Source: Variovorax sp. ZS18.2.2
GTDB taxonomy: Bacteria > Pseudomonadota > Gammaproteobacteria > Burkholderiales > Burkholderiaceae_C
Assembly: GCF_024701975.1 (NCBI RefSeq)
Contig: NZ_JANLNM010000001.1
Span: 372,001 to 436,000 of the forward strand
Direction of reading: 5' to 3'
Length of the DNA stretch: 64,000 nucleotides
A program made the position numbers and the translations under genes. Below the pieces are notes generated by a model, which searched no databases, was not told the origin of the DNA, and was given only the letters and a program-made list of their open reading frames with translations. Shown here one piece after another: positions 55,075-62,992 of this stretch (position 1 is the first letter of the stretch; each line of letters starts with the position of its first letter).

Positions 55075-57456
55075 TCAGAACGCGAAGTTCGCGGTGATCT
55101 TTGCCGAACGGGGCGTACCCGGCGTGTAGCGGTAGCCGCTCTTGTTGATGGCCGCCGCGTACTGCTTGTCGAACAGATTGGAGACGTTCAGCTGGATGTC
55201 GACGTTCTTGTTGATTCGGTAGGACGCCATGGCGTCGAACACCCAGTACGAATCGATGTACAGCGGCGTACCCACCGCGCCGTCGGTGCCGCGGTGCAGC
55301 TTTCCGTTGTAGCGCGCGCCGCCGCCGATGGCCAGGCCGAAGGGGAACTGGTAGGTGGTCCAGGCCGTGAAGGCGTTCTTCGGGGTGTAGACCAGCACGT
55401 TGGTGCCGTCGGCGGTGACGTTGGGGCCGTTCTGGACCTTGGTGTCCATCGTCGTGAACCCGGCCGTCACGCCCCAGCGTTCGGTGATGTTGCCCGCGAG
55501 GCCCAGCTCGATGCCCTGGACGCGCTTCTTGCCGCTTTGGTAGAAGGCCGCGGTATTGGTCGGGTCCTGTACCACCTCATTCGTCACGTCCGTGCGATAG
55601 ATCGCGCCGGTCAGCGACAGTTTGTCGTTCATCACGTCCCACTTCGTACCGACTTCGAAGGTCTTGGCCTTCTGCGGCAGGAAGTCGGTGCGCGCGGCGC
55701 TGTTGCCCGAGCCGGCGGCCGACAGCGAGAAGTTCGCGCCGCCCGGAGGCTGGGCCGAGGTGCCGTAGGCCGCGTAGATGCTGCCGTTCTTCACGGGCTT
55801 GTAGACCACGCCGATCTTGCCGGTGAACAGGTTGTCGGAAAGCTTCAGCGACGAGGGCACCAGCGTTCCGACCGGCAGGCCCGGATTGGTCGTTGCGGTC
55901 GACAGCGTCGAGCCCTGGAACGACGTGTTGTAGTGGTCGAAGCGCAGGCCGCCCGTGATCTGCCACTGCTCGTTGAGCTTGACGGTGTCGAAGGCATAGA
56001 GGCCGACGGTGTTGGTCACGCCCTTGCTGTCGGCGCCGCTCTGGATGCGGCTGTAGCCGTTGACATAGGGGTTGGGCGCGTACAGGTTCGCGGCCGGCCA
56101 GGCGCCGTTCTGCACCGCCTTGCCGTTGAACAACGCGCCGGGGGCGAAATAGCCCAGGTTCGTCTGTTCTTCCCGGATCAGCTCGACGCCCGCGCTGAGC
56201 GAGTGGCTCATGCTGCCGGTGTCGAACTTGGCGGTCATGTTCGTCTGGTTGACGAAGATCGTGTTTTCCTGGTTCTTGTTGGTCGGCGAGTTGCGCGTGA
56301 CCGACCAGGTGGAGGGCAGGCCCGGAACCGGCGTGCTGAGGAATGCCGTATTCGCCGAGGGAGGCGGATTGCCGTTGGCTCCCAGGCCGCCGAGCATGAA
56401 CGACGTCAGCATGTAGTCCTGCTTCGTCTTGCCGTAGCGCGTGGTGTTGCGCAGCGTGACGTCGGGCGTGAAGTCGTGCTCGACGCGCGCGGTGAACATA
56501 TCCGCCGTGACCTTGTTGAAGTCGTAGGCGGTGCCGTAGAAGTTCTTCGGATCGACCGGCGCCGCATAGTTCAGGAAGCTGCGGCGACGTGCGCCGAGCG
56601 CCGTCGGGTCGGGGTTCGAATAGCTGGGCAGGCCGATCGTCGGCACGCCGCCGTCGGGGACGTTGTTCTGGTCCACATGCAGGTAGTCGAAGTAGAAGCG
56701 CGTGGGCGAGTTCAGACCGAGCGCGAGCGACGGTGCGATGGCCGTGTGCTTGTTCTTGATGAAGTCGCGGCCGGCAACGCCCGAGTCTTCCACCACGGCG
56801 TTCAAACGGAACGCGGCGCCGATGCCGTTGGCGCTGCTGAGCGACTTGTTCCAGTCGATGCTGCCGCGTTTGTAGTCTGCGCTGCCGAAGCCGATCGAGC
56901 CCGTGAAGTTGTCTTCGAGCTTCGGCTTCTTGGTGACGAGGTTGATGTAGCCGGTAGGCGAGGTGCGGCCGACGTCGGTGCCCGACGGACCCTTCACGAC
57001 TTCGACCTGCTCGATGTTGAACACGTCGCGCGAGATCGAGCCGAGGTCGCGGATGCCGTCGACGAAGATGCTGCTCGAGCTGTCGAATCCGCGCATGAAG
57101 ACGGCGTCGCCGGTGTTGGTGTTGCCGTTCTCCCCGAGGAAGAAGGTGCCCACGCCGGGCGTGTTGCGAAGCGCTTCGGTCAGCGTCGTCGCGCCTTGTT
57201 CGCGGATGACCTGTTCCTTGATCACCTGGACGGTTTGCGGCGTGTTCAGCAGCGGTGCTGTGAACTTGGGGTTGGCCGAGGTGTCGGTCTTGTAGTCGGC
57301 TGCGGAAGAGTCCTGCACACGCACTTCGGGCAACGCGCCGCCAGACTGGGCAAAGGCGGCGGGCGCCGCGATGGCCATCAGGGTGGCGGCGGCAGCGCCG
57401 GAGAGGTGGGGAACGGCGCGCGCGACGGCGTGTTTGCGGCTCTTGATGTAGGCCAT
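55075..57456 (-). CDS. TonB-dependent catecholate-type siderophore receptor (Fiu/PiuA-like)
   Basis: The 793-residue outer-membrane receptor has a signal peptide (about 1-36, ending 'AAFAQS'), a plug domain with 'LLNTPQTVQVIKEQVIREQG' and 'RGFDSSSSIFVDGIRDLGSI', and a 22-strand barrel ending 'RSAKITANFAF' with the terminal Phe. The plug start and the adjacent PKHD hydroxylase gene point to the Fiu/PiuA group, which takes up ferric catecholates and some siderophore antibiotics. A Fur-like site and a cluster of palindromes lie upstream. Confidence 0.93.
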   Translation of the reverse strand: MAYIKSRKHAVARAVPHLSGAAAATLMAIAAPAAFAQSGGALPEVRVQDSSAADYKTDTSANPKFTAPLLNTPQTVQVIKEQVIREQGATTLTEALRNTPGVGTFFLGENGNTNTGDAVFMRGFDSSSSIFVDGIRDLGSISRDVFNIEQVEVVKGPSGTDVGRTSPTGYINLVTKKPKLEDNFTGSIGFGSADYKRGSIDWNKSLSSANGIGAAFRLNAVVEDSGVAGRDFIKNKHTAIAPSLALGLNSPTRFYFDYLHVDQNNVPDGGVPTIGLPSYSNPDPTALGARRRSFLNYAAPVDPKNFYGTAYDFNKVTADMFTARVEHDFTPDVTLRNTTRYGKTKQDYMLTSFMLGGLGANGNPPPSANTAFLSTPVPGLPSTWSVTRNSPTNKNQENTIFVNQTNMTAKFDTGSMSHSLSAGVELIREEQTNLGYFAPGALFNGKAVQNGAWPAANLYAPNPYVNGYSRIQSGADSKGVTNTVGLYAFDTVKLNEQWQITGGLRFDHYNTSFQGSTLSTATTNPGLPVGTLVPSSLKLSDNLFTGKIGVVYKPVKNGSIYAAYGTSAQPPGGANFSLSAAGSGNSAARTDFLPQKAKTFEVGTKWDVMNDKLSLTGAIYRTDVTNEVVQDPTNTAAFYQSGKKRVQGIELGLAGNITERWGVTAGFTTMDTKVQNGPNVTADGTNVLVYTPKNAFTAWTTYQFPFGLAIGGGARYNGKLHRGTDGAVGTPLYIDSYWVFDAMASYRINKNVDIQLNVSNLFDKQYAAAINKSGYRYTPGTPRSAKITANFAF

Positions 57457-57585
57457 GTAGTTTTCTCCGAAAAGGGCGGCGAGCGGGAGGACTCGACTGG
57501 CGGTGTCCGCACGCGCGCTTTCGAAAGAGAAAACCGGGGACTGGCTGGGTGAGTCAATTTGCGAGGGAACGCAAATCGACGCGAA

Positions 57586-57600
57586 TAATAGTGTTTCTCA
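57586..57600 (-). promoter_or_regulatory. Fur-like site upstream of the receptor gene
   Basis: TAATAGT-G-TTTCTCA, read on the minus strand TGAGAAA-C-ACTATTA, matches about 10 of 14 positions of the 7-1-7 Fur pattern, some 130 bases upstream of the receptor start. Confidence 0.45.
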
Positions 57601-57648
57601 TTAACCTTTGGTTAACAAATGAAGAGTTAACCCATAAGTCTTCTTATG
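57601..57648. repeat. Cluster of short palindromes upstream of the receptor
   Basis: TTAACC-TTT-GGTTAA (57601-57615), a further TTAACC (57627-57632) and CATAAG-TCTT-CTTATG (57633-57648) sit in an AT-rich island in otherwise GC-rich DNA. They look like regulator sites. Confidence 0.6.
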
Positions 57649-57699
57649 TTGTTGCCAATGAGCAACTGACAAAAGGTGCCTACGAGGCAGTCGGGCGGG

Positions 57700-59058
57700 T
57701 CAGTAGATATCGCGGCGATACCGTCCGGTCGCCGACAAATCGCGCCAGAACGCCTCGCCGGCAATCTGCTTCAAGGCCGCGTCCACACCCGACGCCATGC
57801 CCTGGAGGCTTCCGCAAACGTAAACAGCCGCACCTTTGTCCAGCCATGCGCGCAACTGGTCGGCCGATTGCAGCAGCCGGTGCTGCACGTAGAGGCGTTC
57901 GGGCTGGTCGCGTGAGAACACCATGTCGAGCCGCTGCAGCACGCCGGTGGATTGCCAGGCTTCGATCTCTTCGCGGCAGAGAAAGTCGTGGGCCGCCTGC
58001 CGTTCGCCGAACACCAGCCAGTTGTCGTTGCGGCCCGCCGCCGCGCGGGCGCGCAGGTGGGCGCGAAGGCCGGCCAGTCCGGTGCCATTGCCGATGAGGA
58101 TCAGCGGCCGCATCTCATTGCCGTCGAGGCGGAAGGTGCGATGCGGTCGCAGGCGCAATGCAACCGTATCGCCGACCGTGAGCGTCGAGGTGAGCAGGCC
58201 TGACGCCGTACCCAAGGTGCCATCGGGATGCTGTTCCTGGCGCACCAGCAATTGCAGTTCGCCATCGGCAGGCAGCGACGCGATCGAATAGTCGCGAGGC
58301 CGCGCCGGATCGCTTGCCACGGCGATCTGCACCAGGTCGCCTGAAGCCCAACGGGGCATCGCGCCCGACTGCGGCACCAGACCCAACTGGAAGACCGGCG
58401 CACCGGCGCTGCCGGCGTTGAGCAACTCGCGCGCTGAGAGCCGCCATGGTGCGAATGCATCGACCGGATCTTCATGAGCGGCGGCAACGTCGCCCCATCG
58501 AGCCTGCCAGTCGGCCATTGCGGCGGGATCGCTGTTGTCGACCTCGAGACATTCGAAATCGCGCCTGGCACCGGCCGCATGCAGCCACGCATCGAGTGCG
58601 CGACCGAAGCCGCAGAAGTTCTTGTACTGGCGGTCTCCGAGCGCCAGCACGGCATAGCGAAGCGAAAACAAGGCGACAGGTGAATCCATCACCCGCTCCG
58701 CGAACACGCTGGCGCCATCGGGCGCATCGCCCTCGCCATACGTGCTGGCCACGAAGAGCGCGCGGTCGGCGGCGCCGAGCGTGGCGGCGTCGAGGGCGTT
58801 GAGCTCCATCACGCGCACCGGTGTCCCCGCTGAACGCAATTGCCGCGCCGTCTGCCAGGCGATCGTCTCTGCCTGGCCGGTCTGGCTGGCGAACAGCACG
58901 AGGGTCGGGCGCGTTTCGCTGTCGGTCGACAGCGTGGCCGCTTCGCGGGCTGCCGCGGTGCGCTGTCGACGCTGCCGCGCGTAGACGGCAAGGCAAAGCG
59001 CCGCGTAGGCCGTCGCCGTGGCGCCCGCGCCCAGCGTGCGCAACATCGCCTCGGTCAT
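57700..59058 (-). CDS. Membrane-anchored flavodoxin-FNR flavoprotein (CysJ/FpvG-like reductase part)
   Basis: The 452-residue protein has one N-terminal helix (about 8-28) followed by Arg-rich residues, so the rest faces the cytoplasm. A flavodoxin domain (about 52-190, 'LFASQTGQAETIA', 'STYGEGDAPDGA') binds FMN. The FNR part binds FAD ('RDYSIASLP') and NADPH ('IGNGTGLAGLRAHLRAR', 'YVCGSLQGM'), ending 'GRYRRDIY' as in sulfite reductase alpha. It overlaps ApbE by four bases. It should feed NADPH electrons to the PepSY membrane protein of the same operon. Confidence 0.92.
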   Translation of the reverse strand: MTEAMLRTLGAGATATAYAALCLAVYARQRRQRTAAAREAATLSTDSETRPTLVLFASQTGQAETIAWQTARQLRSAGTPVRVMELNALDAATLGAADRALFVASTYGEGDAPDGASVFAERVMDSPVALFSLRYAVLALGDRQYKNFCGFGRALDAWLHAAGARRDFECLEVDNSDPAAMADWQARWGDVAAAHEDPVDAFAPWRLSARELLNAGSAGAPVFQLGLVPQSGAMPRWASGDLVQIAVASDPARPRDYSIASLPADGELQLLVRQEQHPDGTLGTASGLLTSTLTVGDTVALRLRPHRTFRLDGNEMRPLILIGNGTGLAGLRAHLRARAAAGRNDNWLVFGERQAAHDFLCREEIEAWQSTGVLQRLDMVFSRDQPERLYVQHRLLQSADQLRAWLDKGAAVYVCGSLQGMASGVDAALKQIAGEAFWRDLSATGRYRRDIY

Positions 59059-60053
59059 GCGCCGGTCTGCGCGATCCAGGCGCGGGTGGTTCGTGGACCC
59101 GCGTCACCGCGGCCGATGAACAGGGCTGCGATGTCGTGGCGTTCTGCGAAGGCCAGGCCATCGTCCGGCCCCAGCACGGTCAGCACGGTGGCCAGCGCGT
59201 CGGCCTGCATGCATTGCGCATGCAGCACCGTGACGCTCGCCAGCGCATGCGCGACCGGTTCGCCGTTGCGCGGATCGATGGTGTGCGACCAGTGGCGTCC
59301 TTCGTGCTCGCGGCGATGCCAGCGGTCGCCCGATGTGGCGATGGCCATGTCGGCAAGTGGGATGCGCTGCGGGGCGGGCGATTCGCCATCGACCAGCACC
59401 TGCCACGGCTGCCCATCAGGACGGCGCCCGATACCGCGCAGTTCACCACCAATCTCGAACAGCAGATCGCCGAGGCCGAGCCCGCGCAATGCCTCGACGC
59501 CATGATCGACCGCGAAGCCCTTCGCAATGCCCGAGAGGTCAAGCACGACGTTCCCTGGCTGCAGTAGGGTGCCGCGCGCTTCGTCGAACTCCAGCCGCTG
59601 CCAGCCCGTGTGCGCGCGCAGTTCGGCGATGGCTTCGGGCGCGGGCAAGCCGTTCTCTTCCGCGTCGGGGCCGAAGCCCCAGCAAGTGACCAGGGGACCG
59701 ACGGTCGGATCGATCGCGCGTCCGCTGACGCGCGCCCAGTGAAGGGCGCAGCGCATCACCTCGGCGAACTCCTCGGGCAGCGCATGCCGCGAACCCGCAG
59801 GCGCCGCGTTGAAGCGGCTGATGTCCGACGCCGGCTCCCAATGGCTCATCTGCGCGATGACCCGCGCAAGCGCTGTTTCTACTGTTGCGCGCACCTGTTC
59901 CAGCGGAAGCATCCGCGGGTTGTCGAAGCGCAGCGACCAGGTCGTGCCCATGGTCTGCCCACCCAGCTGCTGCAGGGTGGCGGGGTCCGCGCGGCGCGGT
60001 ACGGCCGCGTTGGCGTAGCCGCCTGCGCGCCAGGTGCTGAAGGAAAGTCCCAA
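59055..60053 (-). CDS. apbE: FAD:protein FMN transferase (ApbE family)
   Basis: The 332-residue enzyme attaches FMN to Ser/Thr in D-x-x-[ST]-G-A-[ST] motifs. Signs are 'GGQTMGTTWSLRF', 'SHWEPASDISRFN', 'LDLSGIAKGFAVDHG', 'AIATSGDRWHRR' and the metal-binding 'HTIDPRNGEPV'. No signal peptide or lipobox is visible before 'QTMGTTW', which is odd because bacterial ApbE usually works outside the inner membrane. The DUF2271 protein in the same operon has a matching target motif. It lies 21 bases after the DUF4198 gene. Confidence 0.94.
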   Translation of the reverse strand: MGLSFSTWRAGGYANAAVPRRADPATLQQLGGQTMGTTWSLRFDNPRMLPLEQVRATVETALARVIAQMSHWEPASDISRFNAAPAGSRHALPEEFAEVMRCALHWARVSGRAIDPTVGPLVTCWGFGPDAEENGLPAPEAIAELRAHTGWQRLEFDEARGTLLQPGNVVLDLSGIAKGFAVDHGVEALRGLGLGDLLFEIGGELRGIGRRPDGQPWQVLVDGESPAPQRIPLADMAIATSGDRWHRREHEGRHWSHTIDPRNGEPVAHALASVTVLHAQCMQADALATVLTVLGPDDGLAFAERHDIAALFIGRGDAGPRTTRAWIAQTGA

Positions 60054-60074
60054 GGGAGCGCGCCGCTTCAGGGA

Positions 60075-60884
60075 TCAGGGCATCACTTCAAGGGTGGCCG
60101 CGTAGGTCAGGCGGCGTTCCTTGGCTTGCGGCACGGTGGTCTTGTTGTCCTTGGTGCTGGCATCGAGCCAGTACATGCCGGCCGTCGGCCAGGTCACGCT
60201 GAACTGGCCCTTGTCGTCGGTCTTGAGCTTGATTTCCTCGAGCTTGTCGCGGTACTGCGTGTTGCCGGCGGTCACGGTCACTTCGAGGTTCTTCGCGGGC
60301 TGGCCGTCGAGGTTCAGCGTGAAGCTGGCTTTCTCGCCCTTGACCAGGTCGGTCGGGCTGCCAGCGACGATCAGTTCCAGACCCTGGCCGATCGGCTTGA
60401 GCGCCGAGGGCTTGCCGACCGTCACGAAGGTCTCGATACGGCCCGACGACTGCGTGATGGTGACGTCCTGCGCATCGGCCGGGATGTCCTTGCCGATGGT
60501 TTCGGCCGTGCCGCGTGCGCGCTTGTTCTGGCCCGTGGCCTTGTCCTTCCAGCTCGCGAAGGCGCCTGCGTTGACCACGGCGATGCGGTAGGTGCCCGGC
60601 TGCGCGACGCTCACGTCGAACACGTTGCGCAGCTTGAGCTTGGCTTCGCTCTCGGGTTTGACGGTGCTGCCATCGGGTGCGGTGATCTGCAGGCCCTCGA
60701 GCCGCAGCGGCGCGTGGTTCGCGACGAACAGGTCGTTCGACACGGCCGCATCGACGGACACGGTGTCGGCCTTGGAGAACACGGTGGACGAGGGCAGCAG
60801 CCAGGCGTTGTGCGCAATGGAGGCGGAAGCGATGGCCGACAGGGCGATGGCGAGGCCGGTGGCACGCAGGATGGAGCGGGTCAT
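60075..60884 (-). CDS. Exported DUF4198-family protein
   Basis: The 269-residue protein starts at ATG 60884 with AAGGA upstream. A Sec signal (1-24, ending 'SASIA') would leave His25 as the first mature residue in 'HNAWLLPS', the usual DUF4198 start. Two beta-sandwich-like halves follow ('LRNVFDVSVAQPGTYRIAVV' and 'FTLNLDGQPAKNLEVTVTAG'). The family is related to metal-uptake periplasmic proteins (CbiK/NikM-like). In this operon it probably handles iron or helps the periplasmic reductase; the exact role is unknown. Confidence 0.88.
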   Translation of the reverse strand: MTRSILRATGLAIALSAIASASIAHNAWLLPSSTVFSKADTVSVDAAVSNDLFVANHAPLRLEGLQITAPDGSTVKPESEAKLKLRNVFDVSVAQPGTYRIAVVNAGAFASWKDKATGQNKRARGTAETIGKDIPADAQDVTITQSSGRIETFVTVGKPSALKPIGQGLELIVAGSPTDLVKGEKASFTLNLDGQPAKNLEVTVTAGNTQYRDKLEEIKLKTDDKGQFSVTWPTAGMYWLDASTKDNKTTVPQAKERRLTYAATLEVMP

Positions 60885-60931
60885 GGGAGGTCCTTGATGG
60901 ATGAAGCTGGCAGTGAAGGGGCGGGCGTCGC

Positions 60932-61465
60932 TCAGGGCTTGAGTTCGAGCTTGATTTCGCCAAGCTCTTCCTTGCCGGCCGCGCTCGGCTGCGCTGCTGC
61001 GGTGGGCGGCCACTGGAACGGAATGCTCACGACCTCGCGGCCGCCGACTTCACGGGCCGCTTCGACCACCAACTTGTAGGCGCCGGGTGCGAGCTTCGGC
61101 AGCGCTGCAGAGCCTTCAGTGAAGCTCAGTTGATGCTTGCCGGCGGGCTTGGTGGCCCCGGTCACGCCATCGACCGGCACCGCGAGCTCGCGGCCGCCGC
61201 GGCGCCACCACTGGCGCATGTCCTTGAGCCACTTCGTGCCTTCGCCTTCGGGGTTGTTCGTCTTGGTGCGCACGTCGTACCAGACGGCCAGCGTGCCCGC
61301 GACCGTGTTGTCCGCGCGCTCGATCCAGGTCGCCACGTAGGGGCGGTGGTACTCGGAAACGTTCAGCCGCGGAATCTCGATGTTGACGGCCAGGCTCGCC
61401 GCGAAGGCCGGGGTTGCGAGCAGCGCCGACATGGCGATTGGCGCGAGTGAGTAGCGAACGTGCAC
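60932..61465 (-). CDS. Exported DUF2271 protein with ApbE flavinylation motif
   Basis: The 177-residue protein starts at GTG 61465 (AGAGG upstream) with a Sec signal ('MSALLATPAFA', cleavage near 22). The DUF2271 body has 'RPYVATWIERADNTVAGTLA' and 'GEGTKWLKDMRQWWRRGG'. It then has 'VPVDGVTGATKPAG', where Asp99 to Thr105 fit D-x-x-T-G-A-T, the target of ApbE, with Thr105 as expected FMN carrier. apbE is two genes on. It is likely a periplasmic one-flavin electron carrier. Confidence 0.88.
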   Translation of the reverse strand: MHVRYSLAPIAMSALLATPAFAASLAVNIEIPRLNVSEYHRPYVATWIERADNTVAGTLAVWYDVRTKTNNPEGEGTKWLKDMRQWWRRGGRELAVPVDGVTGATKPAGKHQLSFTEGSAALPKLAPGAYKLVVEAAREVGGREVVSIPFQWPPTAAAQPSAAGKEELGEIKLELKP

Positions 61466-61497
61466 GGGAAACCTCTTTTCCTGAATCAATCGGCCAA

Positions 61498-62142
61498 TCA
61501 ATGAATGAACAACAGCGCGAGCAGCACCGGCACGACCAACCCCATGCCCACCATCGGCCAGGTGAACGGTCGATTGCCCGCATGCATCTTGAGAATGAAC
61601 AGCCCGGTGATCGAGAAGACCAGCGCGGCGCCCGCGAAGATGTCGATGAACCAGCTCCAGGCGGCGCCAGTGTTGCGGCCCTTGTGCAGGTCGTTGAGGT
61701 AAGAGAGCCAGCCGCGGTCGGTGCGCTCGTATTCGATCTCGCCGTCGGCCAGGCTCAGGCGCAACCAGGCGTCGCCGCCGGGGCGGGGGAGCGAGAGATA
61801 GATCTCATCGTCCGACCATTCGGCGTCGTGGCCGGCGGTGCTGACGTCCCAGTTCTTCTGGACCCAGCCTTGCAGTTCGGCGGGCAATGGCGCCTTGCCT
61901 TTTTGCGCCTTGGCGGCGGGCAGTTGTTGTTCGAGTCGGGCGCGCAGAGGCTGGTCGATCGTGCCGTTCAGCTTCGTGATTGCCGGCTTGGCCTCGATCT
62001 GCCCCGCGTGATTGAGGGTGAAGCCCGTGACGCTGAACAGGATCATCCCGATGAGGCAGATCGCTGAGCTCACCCAATGCCATTCGTGCAGGGTCTTGAG
62101 CCAGTAGGCACGGCGGCGGTTGTCGGAGCGGGCGGCAGTCAT
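61498..62142 (-). CDS. PepSY-associated inner-membrane protein
   Basis: The 214-residue protein has three membrane helices (about 24-45, 165-187 and 195-213) around a periplasmic PepSY-like domain. 'LKTLHEWHWVSSAICLIGMI' and 'LNDLHKGRNTGAAWSWFIDI' hold the histidines that probably bind heme in PepSY reductases such as FpvG/PiuB. It leads the five-gene operon and would carry electrons across the membrane from the cytoplasmic flavoprotein to the flavinylated DUF2271 protein. A weak Fur-like site lies 28 bases upstream. Confidence 0.9.
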   Translation of the reverse strand: MTAARSDNRRRAYWLKTLHEWHWVSSAICLIGMILFSVTGFTLNHAGQIEAKPAITKLNGTIDQPLRARLEQQLPAAKAQKGKAPLPAELQGWVQKNWDVSTAGHDAEWSDDEIYLSLPRPGGDAWLRLSLADGEIEYERTDRGWLSYLNDLHKGRNTGAAWSWFIDIFAGAALVFSITGLFILKMHAGNRPFTWPMVGMGLVVPVLLALLFIH

Positions 62143-62169
62143 CGAAGGCGCGGATTCTATCCGTGCAGA

Positions 62170-62184
62170 TGAGAATGACTGCTA
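62170..62184 (-). promoter_or_regulatory. Weak Fur-like site before the PepSY gene
   Basis: TGAGAAT-G-ACTGCTA has one good Fur half and one poor half (about 9 of 14 positions), 28 bases upstream of the PepSY start. Confidence 0.35.
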
Positions 62185-62212
62185 TTTGGCCGCCGTTAAG
62201 TTACGTAAAGCA

Positions 62213-62238
62213 ATAAAAAACGGGACCGAAGCCCCGTT
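62213..62238 (-). terminator. Terminator of bacterioferritin gene
   Basis: On the minus strand stem ACGGGGC / GTCCCGT (one G-U pair) closes a stable TTCG tetraloop and is followed by T6. Confidence 0.92.
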
Positions 62239-62260
62239 GTTTGAAATCCAAAGACTTCTC

Positions 62261-62737
62261 TTATTCCAGCTCGCCCATCTGCGATTGCAGGTAGTTCTGC
62301 AGGCCAACGCGGTCGATCAGGTCGATCTGGGTTTCGAGGAAGTCGATGTGCTCTTCCGTGTCGTCCAGGATTTCCTGCAGCAGATCGCGCGAGACATAGT
62401 CGCGCACCGATTCGCAATGCTGGATGCCGTCCTTGATGGTGGCCTGCGCGCCGGTTTCTGCACCGAGGTCGCAGCGCAGCAGTTCGGGCACGTCCTCGCC
62501 GATGTTCAGCTTGCCGAGGTCCTGCAGATTGGGCAGGCCGTCGAGCATGAAGATGCGGTCCATCAGCTTGTCGGCGTGCTTCATTTCGCCGATCGATTCC
62601 TCGTATTCCTTCTTGGCCAGCTTGTCCAGACCCCAGTGCTTGAGCATGCGGTAGTGGAGGAAGTATTGGTTGATTGCAGTGAGCTCGTTCTTGAGCTGCG
62701 CCTGCAGATGTTCGATGACCTTGGGGTCGCCCTTCAT
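62261..62737 (-). CDS. bfr: Bacterioferritin
   Basis: The 158-residue iron-storage protein has the ferroxidase residues Glu18, Glu51 and His54 ('[16 protein letters not shown]', '[12 protein letters not shown]') and later '[10 protein letters not shown]', and the heme-ligand Met52. It forms 24-mers that store ferric iron. Electrons for release come from Bfd, coded in the same iron region. It is monocistronic with a strong terminator and diverges from ahpC across 255 bases. Confidence 0.97.
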   Translation of the reverse strand: MKGDPKVIEHLQAQLKNELTAINQYFLHYRMLKHWGLDKLAKKEYEESIGEMKHADKLMDRIFMLDGLPNLQDLGKLNIGEDVPELLRCDLGAETGAQATIKDGIQHCESVRDYVSRDLLQEILDDTEEHIDFLETQIDLIDRVGLQNYLQSQMGELE

Positions 62738-62904
62738 GATTTTTCCTTGTTCTGAAAGCGGTGATTGTCAGAGGGGCCGATGCGTGCTTGCAAGCAATCC
62801 CATGCTGCGCCGGTCTGCATGCGTGTGATGGTGATACACGTTCGTATTGAGGGGCTGCAAAACGCATCGCGACCTCATCGCAAACATAGCAAGCTCCAAT
62901 ACTT

Positions 62905-62949
62905 TTAATAGCTCATGACTATTAATAATATGAGATTGGTAGTTATACT
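62905..62949 (+). promoter_or_regulatory. OxyR-like site and -10 element of ahpC
   Basis: TTAATAG-N7-CTATTAA (62905-62925) holds the OxyR half-site ATAG-N7-CTAT and overlaps the -35 position. TATACT (62944-62949) is the -10. This fits OxyR activation of ahpC. Confidence 0.65.
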
Positions 62950-62992
62950 GATACTTCGCTTTTTTCATCAGCCCCATCACTAGGAAGCAGCA

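Noticed and set aside
54880-57552. 890-residue plus-strand frame over the siderophore receptor
   Set aside because: Biased Arg/Val/Gly composition and no motifs; the receptor on the other strand has a complete domain set.
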